Source: Gonatopus flavifemur | Taxonomy: Eukaryota; Arthropoda; Insecta; Hymenoptera; Dryinidae | Assembly: GCA_018340375.1 (NCBI GenBank) | Contig: JAFFJZ010000013.1 | Coordinates: 2,148,501-2,212,500, forward strand | Reading direction: 5' to 3' | DNA: 64,000 nucleotides | In this document: positions 1-11,229 of the stretch, one piece after another | Position numbering within the stretch: the stretch's first letter is position 1 | Layout of the letters: each line of letters starts with the position of its first letter | The notes under the pieces: model-generated | The model's input: only the letters and a program-made list of their open reading frames with translations | Databases searched by the model: none | What the model was told of the DNA's origin: nothing | Translations under genes and position numbers: made by a program

Positions 1-1840
1 TTTACAGACAACAGCTCAGCAGATATACCGTAATCCCTTATGAACAGTCTGCTACTGTTGGTTCTTACTACCAGAACCACAGGCTGATGATCAAATGAAT
101 CATACAAGGTCTAGTCGAAAATAGTGATTCAAATTTATGCATTACTTTTCAGGTGAAATCTTATCGGATATACCATAATCCCCTTACAAACAATCTACTA
201 CCAGGTTCGCCTGCTAGAGTCGTTGGAAAATGATCAAATGGATCATATCGAGCATGCTCGAAGGCAAGGATTCAAGTAAATCTTTCCCTAGATTCTTTGA
301 GTAAAATTACAGGTGGATCAAGCAAAAGTAGAAAGGATGCAGGTATACTTACCACCACGATCAATATCATCAGGTAGCGTAGAAGAAAAATGAAGAAAAG
401 GCAGGAGTGCAGTGAATATACCACAGGTCCTTGCGTCAGGTACACTATTATCAGATTCTTCCAATAGAATCACAGGTAGATTGAGAAAAAGCGAGGAGGA
501 TGCATATCACCATACATATTTATGTTACTTACCACAATGATCAATGTCATTAGGCAGCGTCATAGGAGAATGAAGAAAAGGCAGAAGTGCAATGGATATA
601 CAAGTCCTTGCATTGAATAATACCACTATCAGATTCTTCCAACAGAATCATAGGTGGATGAAGAAAGAGTAAAAAGGATGTAGATGTACCATACATCTGT
701 AAGTTAAATCCTACCATGATCATTAGGTAGCGTGGAAGGGAAATGCAGAAAAGATAGGAGCGCAGTGGATATACCGCAAATCTTTGCATCGGGTGCATTC
801 CACTGACCAATTGACGAATGATTAGAGAGACTGTTTAGGATCCGCTCAACGAAAATTGAGCAGATACAATATTCTGATTATAGAAATTGTTGCAGAACAA
901 CTACAGGTCAACTTGACTGATGTGACTGGATGTGACAATTCATTCTGAATGTTTTTTCCCAAAGTTCCATCTTTTCAGCTGTTCCATTCAAGCTGGATTA
1001 TATTTGTGTTGTTACAAACGTTTATTTTCATTTTCACTTATCTTGGTTTTGAAATGATTCAATTCTCAAATATCATGAATATTAAATGGTTTGGATATTT
1101 TATACAATATTGCTTTTTGATGATCATGAATCACTTTGAATACATTCTGAACATTTCATAGATCCTAGAGTTACTAAATCTCTCGACCCAAAATATTCTA
1201 TGACAATTTATTAAAATTCATGATATTTGAGAATTGAATCATTCCAAAACCAAGATAAGTAAAGATAAAAATGAAGGTTTGTAACAACACAAATATAATC
1301 CAGCTAGAATGGAACAACTGAAAAGATGAAACTTTGGAAGAAAACATTCAGAATAAATTGTCACATCCAGTCACATCAGTCAAGTTGACCTGTAGTTGTT
1401 CTGCAACAATTTCTATAATCAGAATATTGTATCTGCTCAATTTCCGTTCAGTTGATCCTAAACAGTTTCTCTAATAATTCGTCGATTGGTCAGTGGAATG
1501 CACCTAATGCGAAGATTTGTGATATATCCACTGTGCTCCTATCTTTTCTGCATTTTCCTTCAACGTTACCCAATGATCATGGTAGGATTCAACGTACAGA
1601 TGTATGGTACATCTACATCCTTTTTGCTTTTTCTTCATCCACCTATGATTCTGTTGGAAGAATCTGATAATAGTGTACCCAGCGCAAGGACCTGTGGTAT
1701 ATCCACTGCACTCCTGCCTTTTCTTCATTTTCCTTCCACGCTACCTGATGATGTTGATCGTGATGGTAAGTAACATACAGATGTATAGTATACCTGCATC
1801 CTTTCCACTTTTTCTTGATCCACCTGTAATTCACCTGGGT
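1..1840. repeat. Foldback element A, copy 1 (long inverted repeat)
   Basis: The left arm (about 296-1090) reads back as the right arm (about 1214-1832) around a spacer of roughly 120 bp. For example, the stretch near 843-868 is the reverse complement of 1430-1452. Each arm contains diverged units of about 175 bp: three on the left (landmarks at 391, 571 and 743) and two on the right (1530 and 1705). Positions 1-295 have no partner here but match the outer end of a second copy at 49240-50817, so they belong to the element, and the window cuts its left end. No transposase reading frame is visible. Short ORFs in the arms are chance frames repeated with the DNA. Non-autonomous foldback element is the best reading. 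Confidence 0.8.
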
Positions 1841-1917
1841 ACTCAGGAATAAGGATATTGGATAATATATAATCCAGGGGCCAAAATATTGATGAAAAAT
1901 CAACAGGAACTCACGCG

Positions 1918-2720
1918 TTGAACGTAATGGGTCTTCCTAATGTTGACGGTGTTTCTTCTTATTTGAATGCAGTAATGCAGTGTATATTGTACTGTGCTTC
2001 TAAGACAAGACAATTACTTTCATCTGACCCCAATGACATCATAAATATTTCAATTCAGAACTACAATTCGCAAAAAACCCTTGATATCATAGCTTGGAAA
2101 CAGCTTGCGGGTCCACAATACTTGCATAATCACTCACAAGATGCAGGAGAATTCATCACTTCTATTTGCGAAAATTCAATGGCTAATAAAAATTTAGTGA
2201 AGCACCAAATAACTACCGTAACGAAATGTACGAAATGAGAATATACCGAAAATATTGTTGATACAAATTGTGTCACACGTCTTGGGCTACCTCCAATTTC
2301 ACAAAAATCATTTGAGTTTCAAGAAATATTCAAGTTCAATTTTTCAACATAGAAAATTTTCGAAGATTCTTGTGACAATTGTAATAACTTGCATGAAACT
2401 AAAAAATCATTTATAACAGCGTCGAACAATATGTGATTGTACAATTGATGATATTTAATCACAATAATGTTGAAGCAACAAAGGTAGAAAATATAAACAT
2501 TAAAGCAGTACCAACTTCAAAAATTATAATTGCACAAAACTTTTATAAAGTTATAGCTGCTGTTTTTCATCAGGGTAACAATATTTCTGAAGATAATTTC
2601 ACATGCATGTTACGAAGTAAAGGTACAAAGTGGATATTTATTCATGATCTGCAAGTTGAAGAGCGACATTGGCCACGCAATGCTAAAGACTCGTATATAT
2701 ATTTCTTTGAAAAGCAATAA
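1918..2720 (+). pseudogene. Ubiquitin-specific-protease-like (USP/C19) domain, broken
   Basis: I read a degraded USP fold. The Cys box is present as GLPNVDGVSSYLNAVMQC near the start, but the position of the catalytic Cys (family GNTCYLN) is a Ser. A QDAGEFI box follows at about residue 75, equivalent to the family QDAHEF motif. Two CxxC pairs (CTKC near 2228, CDNC near 2371) fit the USP zinc ribbon. The C-terminal part (2433-2720) resembles the His-box region, ending in SYIYFFEKQ. The frame is broken by TGA (about 2236), TAG (about 2350) and a one-base shift near 2430. USPs cleave ubiquitin from proteins; this copy should be inactive. It lies 520 bp upstream of a MULE transposase in the same orientation. 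Cargo of that transposon is an inference. Confidence 0.65.
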
Positions 2721-2961
2721 TTTCGCTTCATCATAAAATTAGGATTCAATTACTGTGATATTGTACAGTTTTGAAAAATATAGAATACGTCCATAATACC
2801 ATAACGAACCAAATATTCTTGAAGCATTTTTTCGAATGATTTCGATGGATATTCCACAGAATTCTGAAAAATGTCTGGTACAGTACTAGAAAATGTCTTC
2901 AATCTGATATCTTGAAGATATATCTTTTTGTTGCATGATGAATATTCCACATCTCTTTACC
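2721..2961. other. Spacer between USP-like and MULE pseudogenes
   Basis: No motif recognised. It may hold decayed 5' coding sequence of the MULE, but all frames are interrupted. Confidence 0.4.
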
Positions 2962-3217
2962 CAGATAGCAAAAGTCCCAAAAACTAGATCCCATTGAATC
3001 CTTCTGGAACCACAAAATGAATCACTGAAATGTCAGTAGGATGGAGTTCTTGGAAAATTCAAATCGCCTTTTGTCATACTATATACAGTACAATATACAG
3101 TATGACAAAAGGCGATTTGAATTCTCCAAGGACTCTATTCTGCTGACATTTCAGTAGTTCGTTTTGTGGTCACGAGAGAATTCAATGGAGTCTAATTTTT
3201 TGAACTTTTGCTATCTG
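2962..3217. mobile_element. MITE-like inverted repeat with CAGATAGCAAAAG ends
   Basis: A 256-bp hairpin centred near 3089. The ends read CAGATAGCAAAAG and CTTTTGCTATCTG, and most of the length pairs, including the segments beside the central palindromic TATACAGTA. A shorter hairpin with related ends (CCCAGATAG) sits at 34418-34510. There is no ORF, so this is a non-autonomous DNA element. Confidence 0.8.
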
Positions 3218-3242
3218 CTACTTTTCACAATGATTCAAAAGA

Positions 3243-6051
3243 GTGACCGAAAAATTTTCGCTGGAAAGCTATTTTCAGCTCCACGCTGAACAGTACAAAT
3301 TCTATCTTGCAAAAAAAATTTCTGTTGGATACCTTGAATATATTGTACGCAAGTTTCCTCTGTCTGTAAGATCTAGATTGTTTCGATTTTCTCACAATGA
3401 TTTCTTGAAAGAACTGGAAATTTCCGCACAAGACATGTTCAGCACAATATCGTGGGCCGTTTTGAGCGGCGTGCACTTGAAAAATTTATGTGACCTCAAC
3501 GAGTTGCAACAACGATATCAGAGGACACTGACTGATGAAAAATTTCTAATGTACGACTCGCGAGATAAGGATGAGGAACTTGGGAGAGTGTTAGTTTTCG
3601 CAACTAGAAAAAATTTGGAATTACTGAGTAACAGTGACGTATGGTTTTTGGATGGAACATTCAAGGTATTTTGAGATGAGGTTGATTCTGTTACATATTT
3701 CACTCATTGACAGAATGAATTTGTTCCATAATAATATAAATTTTTTTCTCAGGTGTGCCCTACAATATCCACTCAAGTATTCACAATTTTGGGTACTTTC
3801 ACGAGAAATCAGAGTACCGTAGCTTTCCCGTTTGTTTATGCCTTGCTCTCATCCAAAGAAACAGAGCAGTATGCTGCTGTGCTCCATGCAGTACCATCTA
3901 CAGCTGAAGAATACGGCATAGAAAATTGTGAACCTCACAGAATTATGCTTGATTTTGAAAAATCCATAATAAATGCTTGTGCTCAAGTTCTTCCTGACAT
4001 CCCTAATCTCGTGCTGTTTTTTCCACTTGGGACAATCGGTTTATCGGAAGATCCAGTTGGAGGGACTACAAGAAAAATATAATGATGTGGTTGATCGATC
4101 ATTGAAGAATTTCGTGCATATGATGCTAGCTTCAGCATTCGTTCCAGTTGATGAGGTGCATGGAAAAAAATGACTCCACTGTAATAGAAAGAAATATATG
4201 GCTGATGGAATATAGCCAGACTGGCAATAAATTCATTTATAACTGCAAGAAGGAATAATTATAATGCATTGACTGTTTAGCTGTCATTCACGACAAATTT
4301 AAAAAACGTATTTATCACTGTTTGTAATGCAGTTCATTAATCACGAACATACATCATAGTTCTAAGTGGCTCCTATTATTATATGACTCGCACAGCTTCC
4401 TTGTTTGGGAACTACACCTAAACGAGGATAGATAATGTTTGAATGTTTCTTTGGTTTCTACCACTTTACGCCAGTAATACACGAAGATTGTATCGCGAAA
4501 TGTTCAGTTCTCGTATGTCGATATTTCAGCTCTACATGGATGGAATTCATTCGTCTTCAAAGACATTACAATTGAAAGTTTATTCTCATGTCACTTGATC
4601 GAATTCATTATTGAATATATTCAATACATTTCGAAATATTCGTGAATTGAAGTTCCTTCGAGGTTAAGTATTTCGTTGGTCGTTATGTGAAAACTGAGAC
4701 ATCACGAATCATGGAAAAATATGTTGTAGAAGTTTGAATCGTTCATAGAAACGAAACGGAAATTCAAATTCGCAAAATTTGATAAATCACCGTCGTTTAT
4801 CTTCTCGATTTGACTCCCTGGAACTGGAAATATCGTTCAAAGATTCACTGCAAGATTTTGTGATCCCTAACAGCTGAATATTGTGTTATTCGATTATCAA
4901 TTCGTTCCAGTACACGATCCCAACTTCAGCAAAATGGAAAAATATAATCTAGGAATAAACCTCATTCACCAATATTTCGGAATTCATTGAATCCATTCGA
5001 AATATGTGGAATCCTGCGAGCAGTATAGAAATAAGCTTCCGATTAGGAGTACAGAAGCTTTTTGCTTGAATTATGACATTCCAAATCGAGGTTATCCTAA
5101 GCATCTAACAATTGGAGTTTATTTTTGAATTCAGTTCATGATTATGTTGACTCTTCAATTATGGTATGATATTAACGTTTTGATATTGGGAAATATCTTT
5201 AGAAAGAATCTTTCTCAAATTGTTCTTTCCATATTGCATGGAATATCTTCAACGTCTCTTCCAGAATACTTTTGAAAATGCATAACCCCTACTGCCATGT
5301 GAGCTCACTTGGAAACACCAGTGGAAAATTCTATCTGTTACAGCTGAAGTAGTTAGCTAGACTGTGCAGCTAATTGTGTTTAGCTGTCGCACCCATACAA
5401 TCCAGTCGCTCTTTTTGGGTGAAAATATAGACGTCATCACTGAATATTCCAGTGGTTAAAACTATATTACATCAGCAATAAAGTTTATTTTCTACAGCTA
5501 AACTTCTATCTCAACGAAATCCAGTGATATCATTCAGCTGAGATACCAAGAAATCTTCGTGATGAACCTAAACATTTTTTTCCGTGTGCGTCGGGTCTTC
5601 AATCTTCTAAAAGTTGCTTCTTCCGATGATCTTCAGCCAGTGATAGAATACTTTGAAGAATATTATGTGATAGGTAAACGCGGAAGGGGACGAAGAGTTG
5701 CGCTACTGCCAAAACCCACCGGAAGTTTGGAATCAGCGTGAAGCTGCTTTGAACCTAACTCATACAACTAACAATGTCAGTGAGGGTTGGCACAATCGCT
5801 TCCAAATAGTGGTCGGGAAACATCATCCAGATTTGTATCCGTGCATTCATGAGTTTCAAAAAGAACAAGGCGACACGGAAATACTCATCACAGAGATGTG
5901 TTTGGGGCGAAAAGTCAAAGCTGAACCGAAAAAGAAGTGGCTACAATTCAAAACCAGGATTCAAAATATAACAGCGGAATTCGATACCTATAGAACTGAA
6001 CATCGAGAATTAGACTTTCTGCGTACAATTGGTCATAATGTTAATTTGTAA
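3243..6051 (+). pseudogene. MULE (Mutator-like) transposase, interrupted
   Basis: Cut-and-paste transposase of the Mutator-like superfamily. The first exon ends WFLDGTFK, the typical first-Asp block. A GT-AG intron (3666-3752, 87 bp) follows, and the frame resumes VCPTISTQVFTILG. Further blocks are IMLDFEKSIINA (second Asp region), CFFHLGQSVYRKIQ and, after a large gap, YFEEYYVIGKRGRGRR and TNNVSEGWHNRF, all characteristic of the MULE core and C-terminus. Lesions: a frameshift near 4000-4020, a 1.4-kb insertion at 4160-5585, and another frameshift near 5705. The start used is the first Met after the MITE; part of the N-terminus may be missing. It is clearly non-functional. Confidence 0.85.
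4160..5585. mobile_element. Non-autonomous DNA element inserted in MULE
   Basis: Deleting this block rejoins the MULE sequence DEV with RRVFNLLK, so it is an insertion rather than an intron. Its ends form an imperfect 13-bp inverted repeat, ATGGAAAAAAATG against ACGGAAAAAAATG. A direct GTGC flanks it (4156-4159 and 5586-5589), giving an apparent 4-bp target duplication. Subterminal stretches, such as the GGCTGATGGAATATAG region near 4200, have a weak inverted partner near 5470. There is no ORF of note. The superfamily cannot be assigned from this alone. Confidence 0.7.
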
Positions 6052-6261
6052 ATCCCTGTTACATTTTTGAAAGAATTCAACTCATTCGGGGATAATGTTG
6101 TTCGTGAAAATTTTATTCGGGATTTTGAGTTCCGTGAAATTGGTTGTTCGTGATAATTGGTATTCGTGAAACTTGATTCGTGAAATTGACCGGGAATCAG
6201 TGAAAAGTACTCATGAGTAAAAATGTATTCAGACCCATCCCTGATGCTGATTAGGGTGGGG
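6052..6261. other. Spacer after MULE
   Basis: AT-rich sequence with several TTCGTGAAA-like words (6105-6200) in loose tandem. No gene seen. Confidence 0.4.
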
Positions 6262-6301
6262 AAAAAAACAACTATTTCCTTTTTGTGTCTCGTATGAAAA
6301 T

Positions 6302-7052
6302 TTGTCAGTTTTTCATGTTCTGAACAACTTTTCCAAAGATCAGCACGAACAAAAAATTTTTAGGGGTCGCTCAAAATTTATAAACATTTAAAAAATATTC
6401 AAAATTCATTTTTTTAATTGTTCAACTCATTTTTCTCGTTGCGGTGAAATTGAGGACCCCAAAAAATAGTGACTCGCTAAAAGTTACAGCTCAAAATATT
6501 CATACTTAAGGGTCGCTCAGAATTTATGAACATTTTGAAATTCATTGCTTTTGATGTTCTCGAGTGACCTTGAAAAATTCATATTAACATTCAGTATGTA
6601 CTATGACTTCTAATTAGAACCTGAATGTTATCCACACAACACTTGATGTTATTTTTTACATCACAGGAATTGCACATTGAATATTGATATGAATTTTCAA
6701 AGGCCGTTCGAAAACATCAAAAGCAATCAATTTAATAATGTTCCAGGATGTCCACATTTCGGAAATTCAATGGAATTGATCAATCATCAATTCGTGTTGA
6801 ATAGAAGGACCAATGAGACGCATAGAATTTCCAGGCTGTTAACATCCCGCGTTCATAAATTTTGAGCAACCTTTCATAATGAATAGTTTGAGCTGTAACT
6901 TTTAGGAAGTTACTATTTTTTTAGGTACTCAACTTTATCCCAACAAGAAAACAGAATTGAAGAATTGAAAAACATCAATCTTGACTATTTTTAGAATTTA
7001 AAAAAATTCTGAGCGATCTTTGGAGAGGATTCTTGAAACATGAAAAACTAAC
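6302..7052. mobile_element. Inverted-repeat element nested in palindrome B
   Basis: The ends are inverted: TTGTCAGTTTTTCATGTT at the left and AACATGAAAAACTAAC at the right, with AAAGATC partners further in. The opposite arm of palindrome B (near 8105) lacks this block, so it serves as an empty site. The comparison implies a 2-bp AT duplication (6300-6301 and 7053-7054). No coding potential recognised. Confidence 0.7.
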
Positions 7053-7387
7053 ATACCCTTGTGGAAATAATTCTCTGGAAAACTCTTCAAAAGTCTTCAG
7101 AACTCAGAATAAATAAGGCTTCCTGAAAGTCTTAATATCCCTATGTCAAGAAAAGCGTTAATAAGTCTTGGTATCTCTGTAAAACTCTTGAAAAGTCTTA
7201 TTTTGCCTGAAATTTCGGACTTTCCGCGAGAGTTATTAGGAGTTGATAAGACTTATTCAGAGTTTTACAGAAAAAAAATATAAGCAAGAGAGATGACTTT
7301 ATGAGAGTTTTGAAGGTTCAAAAAGAGTCATAAAGTAATAATAGTTTGATTTGTGAGGAATGCTTAAATAACAAATCCGATTATTAT

Positions 7388-7638
7388 TACACTGAAAACA
7401 CAGTTTGTTCCAGCCAAACAAAATTTTGGTTGGAATGAACGCGAAGAAACTTTTTGGTTGGCTGAAATAAAATTTATTTGGGGTGAACAAAATTTGGTTC
7501 ATAATGATTAGGGCTTTCATGCAGACAAATAAATTTTGTTCATCCTGAATAAATTTTATTTCAGCCAACCAAAGAGTTTCTTTGCGTTCATTTCAACCAA
7601 AATTTTGTTTCGCCGGAACAAACGTTTTCTCAGTGTAT
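7388..7638. mobile_element. MITE with CACTGA...TCAGTG ends
   Basis: A 250-bp hairpin at the axis of palindrome B, with ends TACACTGAAAACA and GTTTTCTCAGTGTA. The interior arms pair strongly (the word TTTGGTTGGCTGAAAT recurs inverted). Elements with similar CACTGAGAAAA or CACTGTAAAAA ends occur at 25050, 30922, 48163 and 57823. Confidence 0.75.
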
Positions 7639-8356
7639 AAAGCGGAATATTTTATTCAGAATATTTTTCTGAATGGAACAGAGTATGACTGAGAAATAAA
7701 TTGAAGTTTAAACAAAACATCAAAATTATTTGTACAGATCATCAATTTAAATTGATAATAATCTTTATAATAATAATCGAATTTGTTATTTCAGCATTCC
7801 TGACAAATTTAATTATTATTACTTTATGTGTCTTTTCAAACCTTCAAAACTCTTATAAAGTCATCTTTCTTGCTCATATTTTTTTTTTCTGTAAAACTCT
7901 GAATGAGTCTTATTAACTGGTCATAACTCCTGCGGAAAGTCCGAAATCTCAGGGAAAATAAGACTTTTCAAGAGTTTTACACAGTTACCAAGACTTATTA
8001 ACGCTTTTCTTGACATAGTTAGGGATATTAAGACTTTCAGAAAGTCTTATTCTGAGTTCTGAAAACTTTTAAAGAGTTTTTCAGAGAATTATTTCCAGAA
8101 GGGTATTTTCATACGAGACACGAGAGAACAAAATAGTCGTTATTAAATTAAAAAGTTTAAAATTAGTCGATAGAAAAATTTTTATTGTTTTCTATGGGAA
8201 ATTTTGAGCGTGACTGAAATATCAAATGTTGTTGTTGAGAGAGATAAACTTTCAATTAGGGTGGAAAATTTTTTGATTCAACACGAAATAACTAATCAAC
8301 TCGGTTCTGATACACAAGAATTATTCAATCTTAGGAAATTATATTTCAGTGTGCAT

Positions 8357-8748
8357 CAAGGGAACTCAAGCACGGAGAAGCGGAGGAGGGGAACAGTCAA
8401 ATTTTACGCGAATTGTTTTCAGAAGGTACATGATTAATACGAATTTGAAGTGAATAATAATGAATCACATACTTGGGATTTCACACTTCCGCGCACTTTG
8501 GATTTCCCAATGATTTCTGAAGGATGAAAAGGGAAATTGTGAAATTTAACCTCCAAACGTCAACAAATTTTACAATTTCATTTTTCAGCCTTCAGAAATC
8601 ATTGGGAAATCCGGAGTGCGCGGAAGTGTGCAATCCCAAGTATGTGATTCATTATTATTCACTTCAAATTTGTATTAACCACGTCCCTTCTGAAGAAGGT
8701 TCGCGCAACATATGACTTTCCTCCTCCCCCACGCTTGAGTCCCCTTAA
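8357..8748. repeat. Inverted-repeat (MITE-like) element
   Basis: About 8357-8520 pairs with 8585-8748. The words CGCGCACTTTGGATTTCC and TGGGAAATCCGGAGTGCG face each other across a short unpaired centre, and the outer ends contain GGGAACTCAAGC against GCTTGAGTCCCC. No ORF is supported. Confidence 0.7.
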
Positions 8749-8940
8749 AGAGATACCAGCTTACCGACTGAGTGAAAATGTTCTCAGTAAGAATTTCCTG
8801 AACCGAATCCATGAAAAGATTTGAAATTTCCAGGGAATGATCTTTAGTACTCCATCTATTACGGTACTGAGTCCTCATTCCAAATTTCAGCAAATAACCC
8901 CGCATCAATTATATGGGAACATGAATCCCGGTTAAAATGG

Positions 8941-9116
8941 CTGAACTTTTACTATGGTATAGTTCACGATGGCCTGAAAAAAAGTGTCCATAGGCATCGG
9001 GTCCAAAAATGAATACTTTCTCACCCAATAACTCGAAAAGTATTCATTTTTGGACCCTGTGCCTATGGACACTTTTTTTCAAGCCATCATGCACTATACT
9101 TATAGCAAAAGTTCAG
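8941..9116. repeat. Inverted-repeat (MITE-like) element
   Basis: A near-perfect hairpin of 176 bp whose ends are CTGAACTTTTACTAT and a matching inverse ending at 9116. The inner arms contain AAAGTGTCCATAGGCA and its inverse. Confidence 0.8.
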
Positions 9117-9871
9117 TCGATTCAATCGGGAACCATTTCCCCATGTAATTAAGTGCGGGGTTCTTTTTTTTGAAACTTTTGAAAATGATTTGTACCGCAA
9201 TAGAGGAAGTACTAAAGATTGATCCCTGAAAATTTCAGTTGTTTTTTCTTTATAAATCCTGTTTGGAGGATTCTTCCCGAGAAAACGTTGCCTCAGAGGA
9301 TACTCAGAGGTATTTTTCGAAGGGGATACTAACATACACTTCCCATCCCTTCAATGGAACATATGAAAATATATTCGAACATTTTTGATAAGAAATCGCC
9401 ACGTTTCTCAATCATCTCTTATACTGGAGCCTTCCGAAGTGGCTGGCATTTAACTCAATATCATACTGGAATGAGCAACCTTCGCTTTTTCTATAATATC
9501 GGCCGGTTAGAGGGAGAGATCAGTATGTTGGGCAATGGTATCTACTTCTCATATATGTATTTTGAAGAGAGAAAGAAAATATGTTGGGAGCGTCTTATTC
9601 TTTCTTGCTCATGCAACAAACTATATTAGTCTGACCGCTTAAATTTAGGGACTGCACATTCCAGTATGTATACAGTTCACTAGTGGCTGGTCTCGACCAT
9701 CTGGTCTGGTCGGCTGCTTCCGGAGGCTCCACTGTTGTTTAAAAAGCACTTGTTTTTATTTTTAAGGTTAATCCAAAATGTGACCTCTGAATAATGTACC
9801 AATTTTATATTTCTGAAAATGCAGGTTACTGATGATTCACGTGGCAAGTATCCGCACCTACACGAACGGTT
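9117..9871. other. No gene; contains inverted GGAGCCTTCCGAAG motif
   Basis: 9425-9731 is bounded by inverted copies of a motif related to TGGAGCCTTCCGAAGTGGCT. The same motif forms a perfect-looking hairpin at 50412-50469. A possible splice acceptor (TGCAG) at about 9826 precedes the CACTA frame. I see no coding sequence in the rest. Confidence 0.45.
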
Positions 9872-11229
9872 GTGTCCATGTTCACAAACTACGCGTGGAG
9901 AGGCTTTACTAATGATAATGACATTACCATATGTATGGAACATAATTGTACATGGAATTGCGTACAAGACATCATGAGAATGATCAACACATTTTACGAT
10001 AGAGAAGTTCTTCCACATACGAAGTACTGCTTGTTTAAAAACTTTCCTAATCGACAAGAAGCCGTACAGTATTATACGTTTTGCGAAAGTTGTGGAAAAT
10101 TAATGAATGAAAACATTTCTGTGGATCAAGAATCCACGTATGAATGTGAACAACTTGTAAAGCTATCGAACATTCAATTCTTCTTCATGACAATCGATTT
10201 GGAACAACAATTGCGAGATCTTTTTCAGAACTCGGAGATTGTGAATGCTCTCTCATACGGATTTAATAGGCAGAGAGACAAACTTTGTACCTTGAAAAAT
10301 ATACATGACGGTGCTATGTATAAAAAATTATCAAAGAAAGGAGGGGAACTGAGTCATCAGTGGAATTTTCCTCACATGTTCAACACAGATGGTTGTCAGA
10401 TAGCAAATGCCAGTAAAACTGCAATTTGGCCAATATATATAATGCTGTTAGAATTACCACCAAATCTCCGAATTAAACATATGCTCCTCGCTGGAATTTG
10501 GGTACACGAACATAGGCCCATCATGAATCAGTTTTTAAGTCCTTTCGTCAACCAGATAAACAATTCATCAAATAATGGTGTCGCATGGAATATAAATAGA
10601 TCCGAAACGATTAATAGTGAACTGTTTCCAATATGTTGCTGCGTGGACTCAGTTGCAAGACCTGCTTTGCTGAATATTAAGCAATATAATGGACATTTTG
10701 GATGTACGTTTTGCAAACATCCAACTGGGAACATTGATGGTTGTCGTAAATATACCATAGCTGAAGATGTACCAGAATTAGGAACAGATGCCTCGATAAA
10801 AAATAATATGCTACTGGCGTACGAAAAAAATTTTGATGCAGACGCTCAACCAGTGGATGTTGATGGCGTGTATGGACCATCTATTTTAATGAACTCAGAG
10901 TATTTCAATCTTGCTGACGGAATGATACCTGATAGCATGCATTGCATACTGTTGAGTGTTATCAAGCAGCACACGGAACATTTACTATCGTCGGTTAAAG
11001 AATGTCGGTATCGTCGGTATGTTGAGACTCCGTCATCGTTGAAATGTATTGATGCTTGTTTGTTGGAAATCAAACCTCCGAATTGCATGACAAGAACACC
11101 GAGAAGCATTAAAAACAGGAATATGTGGGAAGCATCTGAATATCGATCATGGCTCATATTTTACTGTTGAATATGTCTTCAAGATGCATTACAAAAGGAA
11201 TATTGATACATCTGGCAATGCTGGTGACA

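Larger units (their letters stand above)
6262..8146. repeat. Palindromic element B
   Basis: The outer left end (about 6267-6301, containing GTGTCTCGTATGAAAAT) pairs with about 8106-8145. The inner arm 7055-7385 pairs with 7640-8105; for example, the words AAGACTTATTAACG and TCAAGAGTTTTAC recur inverted. The left arm is interrupted by a 751-bp nested insertion (6302-7052) and the centre is occupied by a MITE (7388-7638). No transposase reading frame is present. Confidence 0.75.

Noticed and set aside
9680..10057. 125-codon minus-strand ORF
   Set aside because: Mostly antisense to the CACTA frame, no family features.
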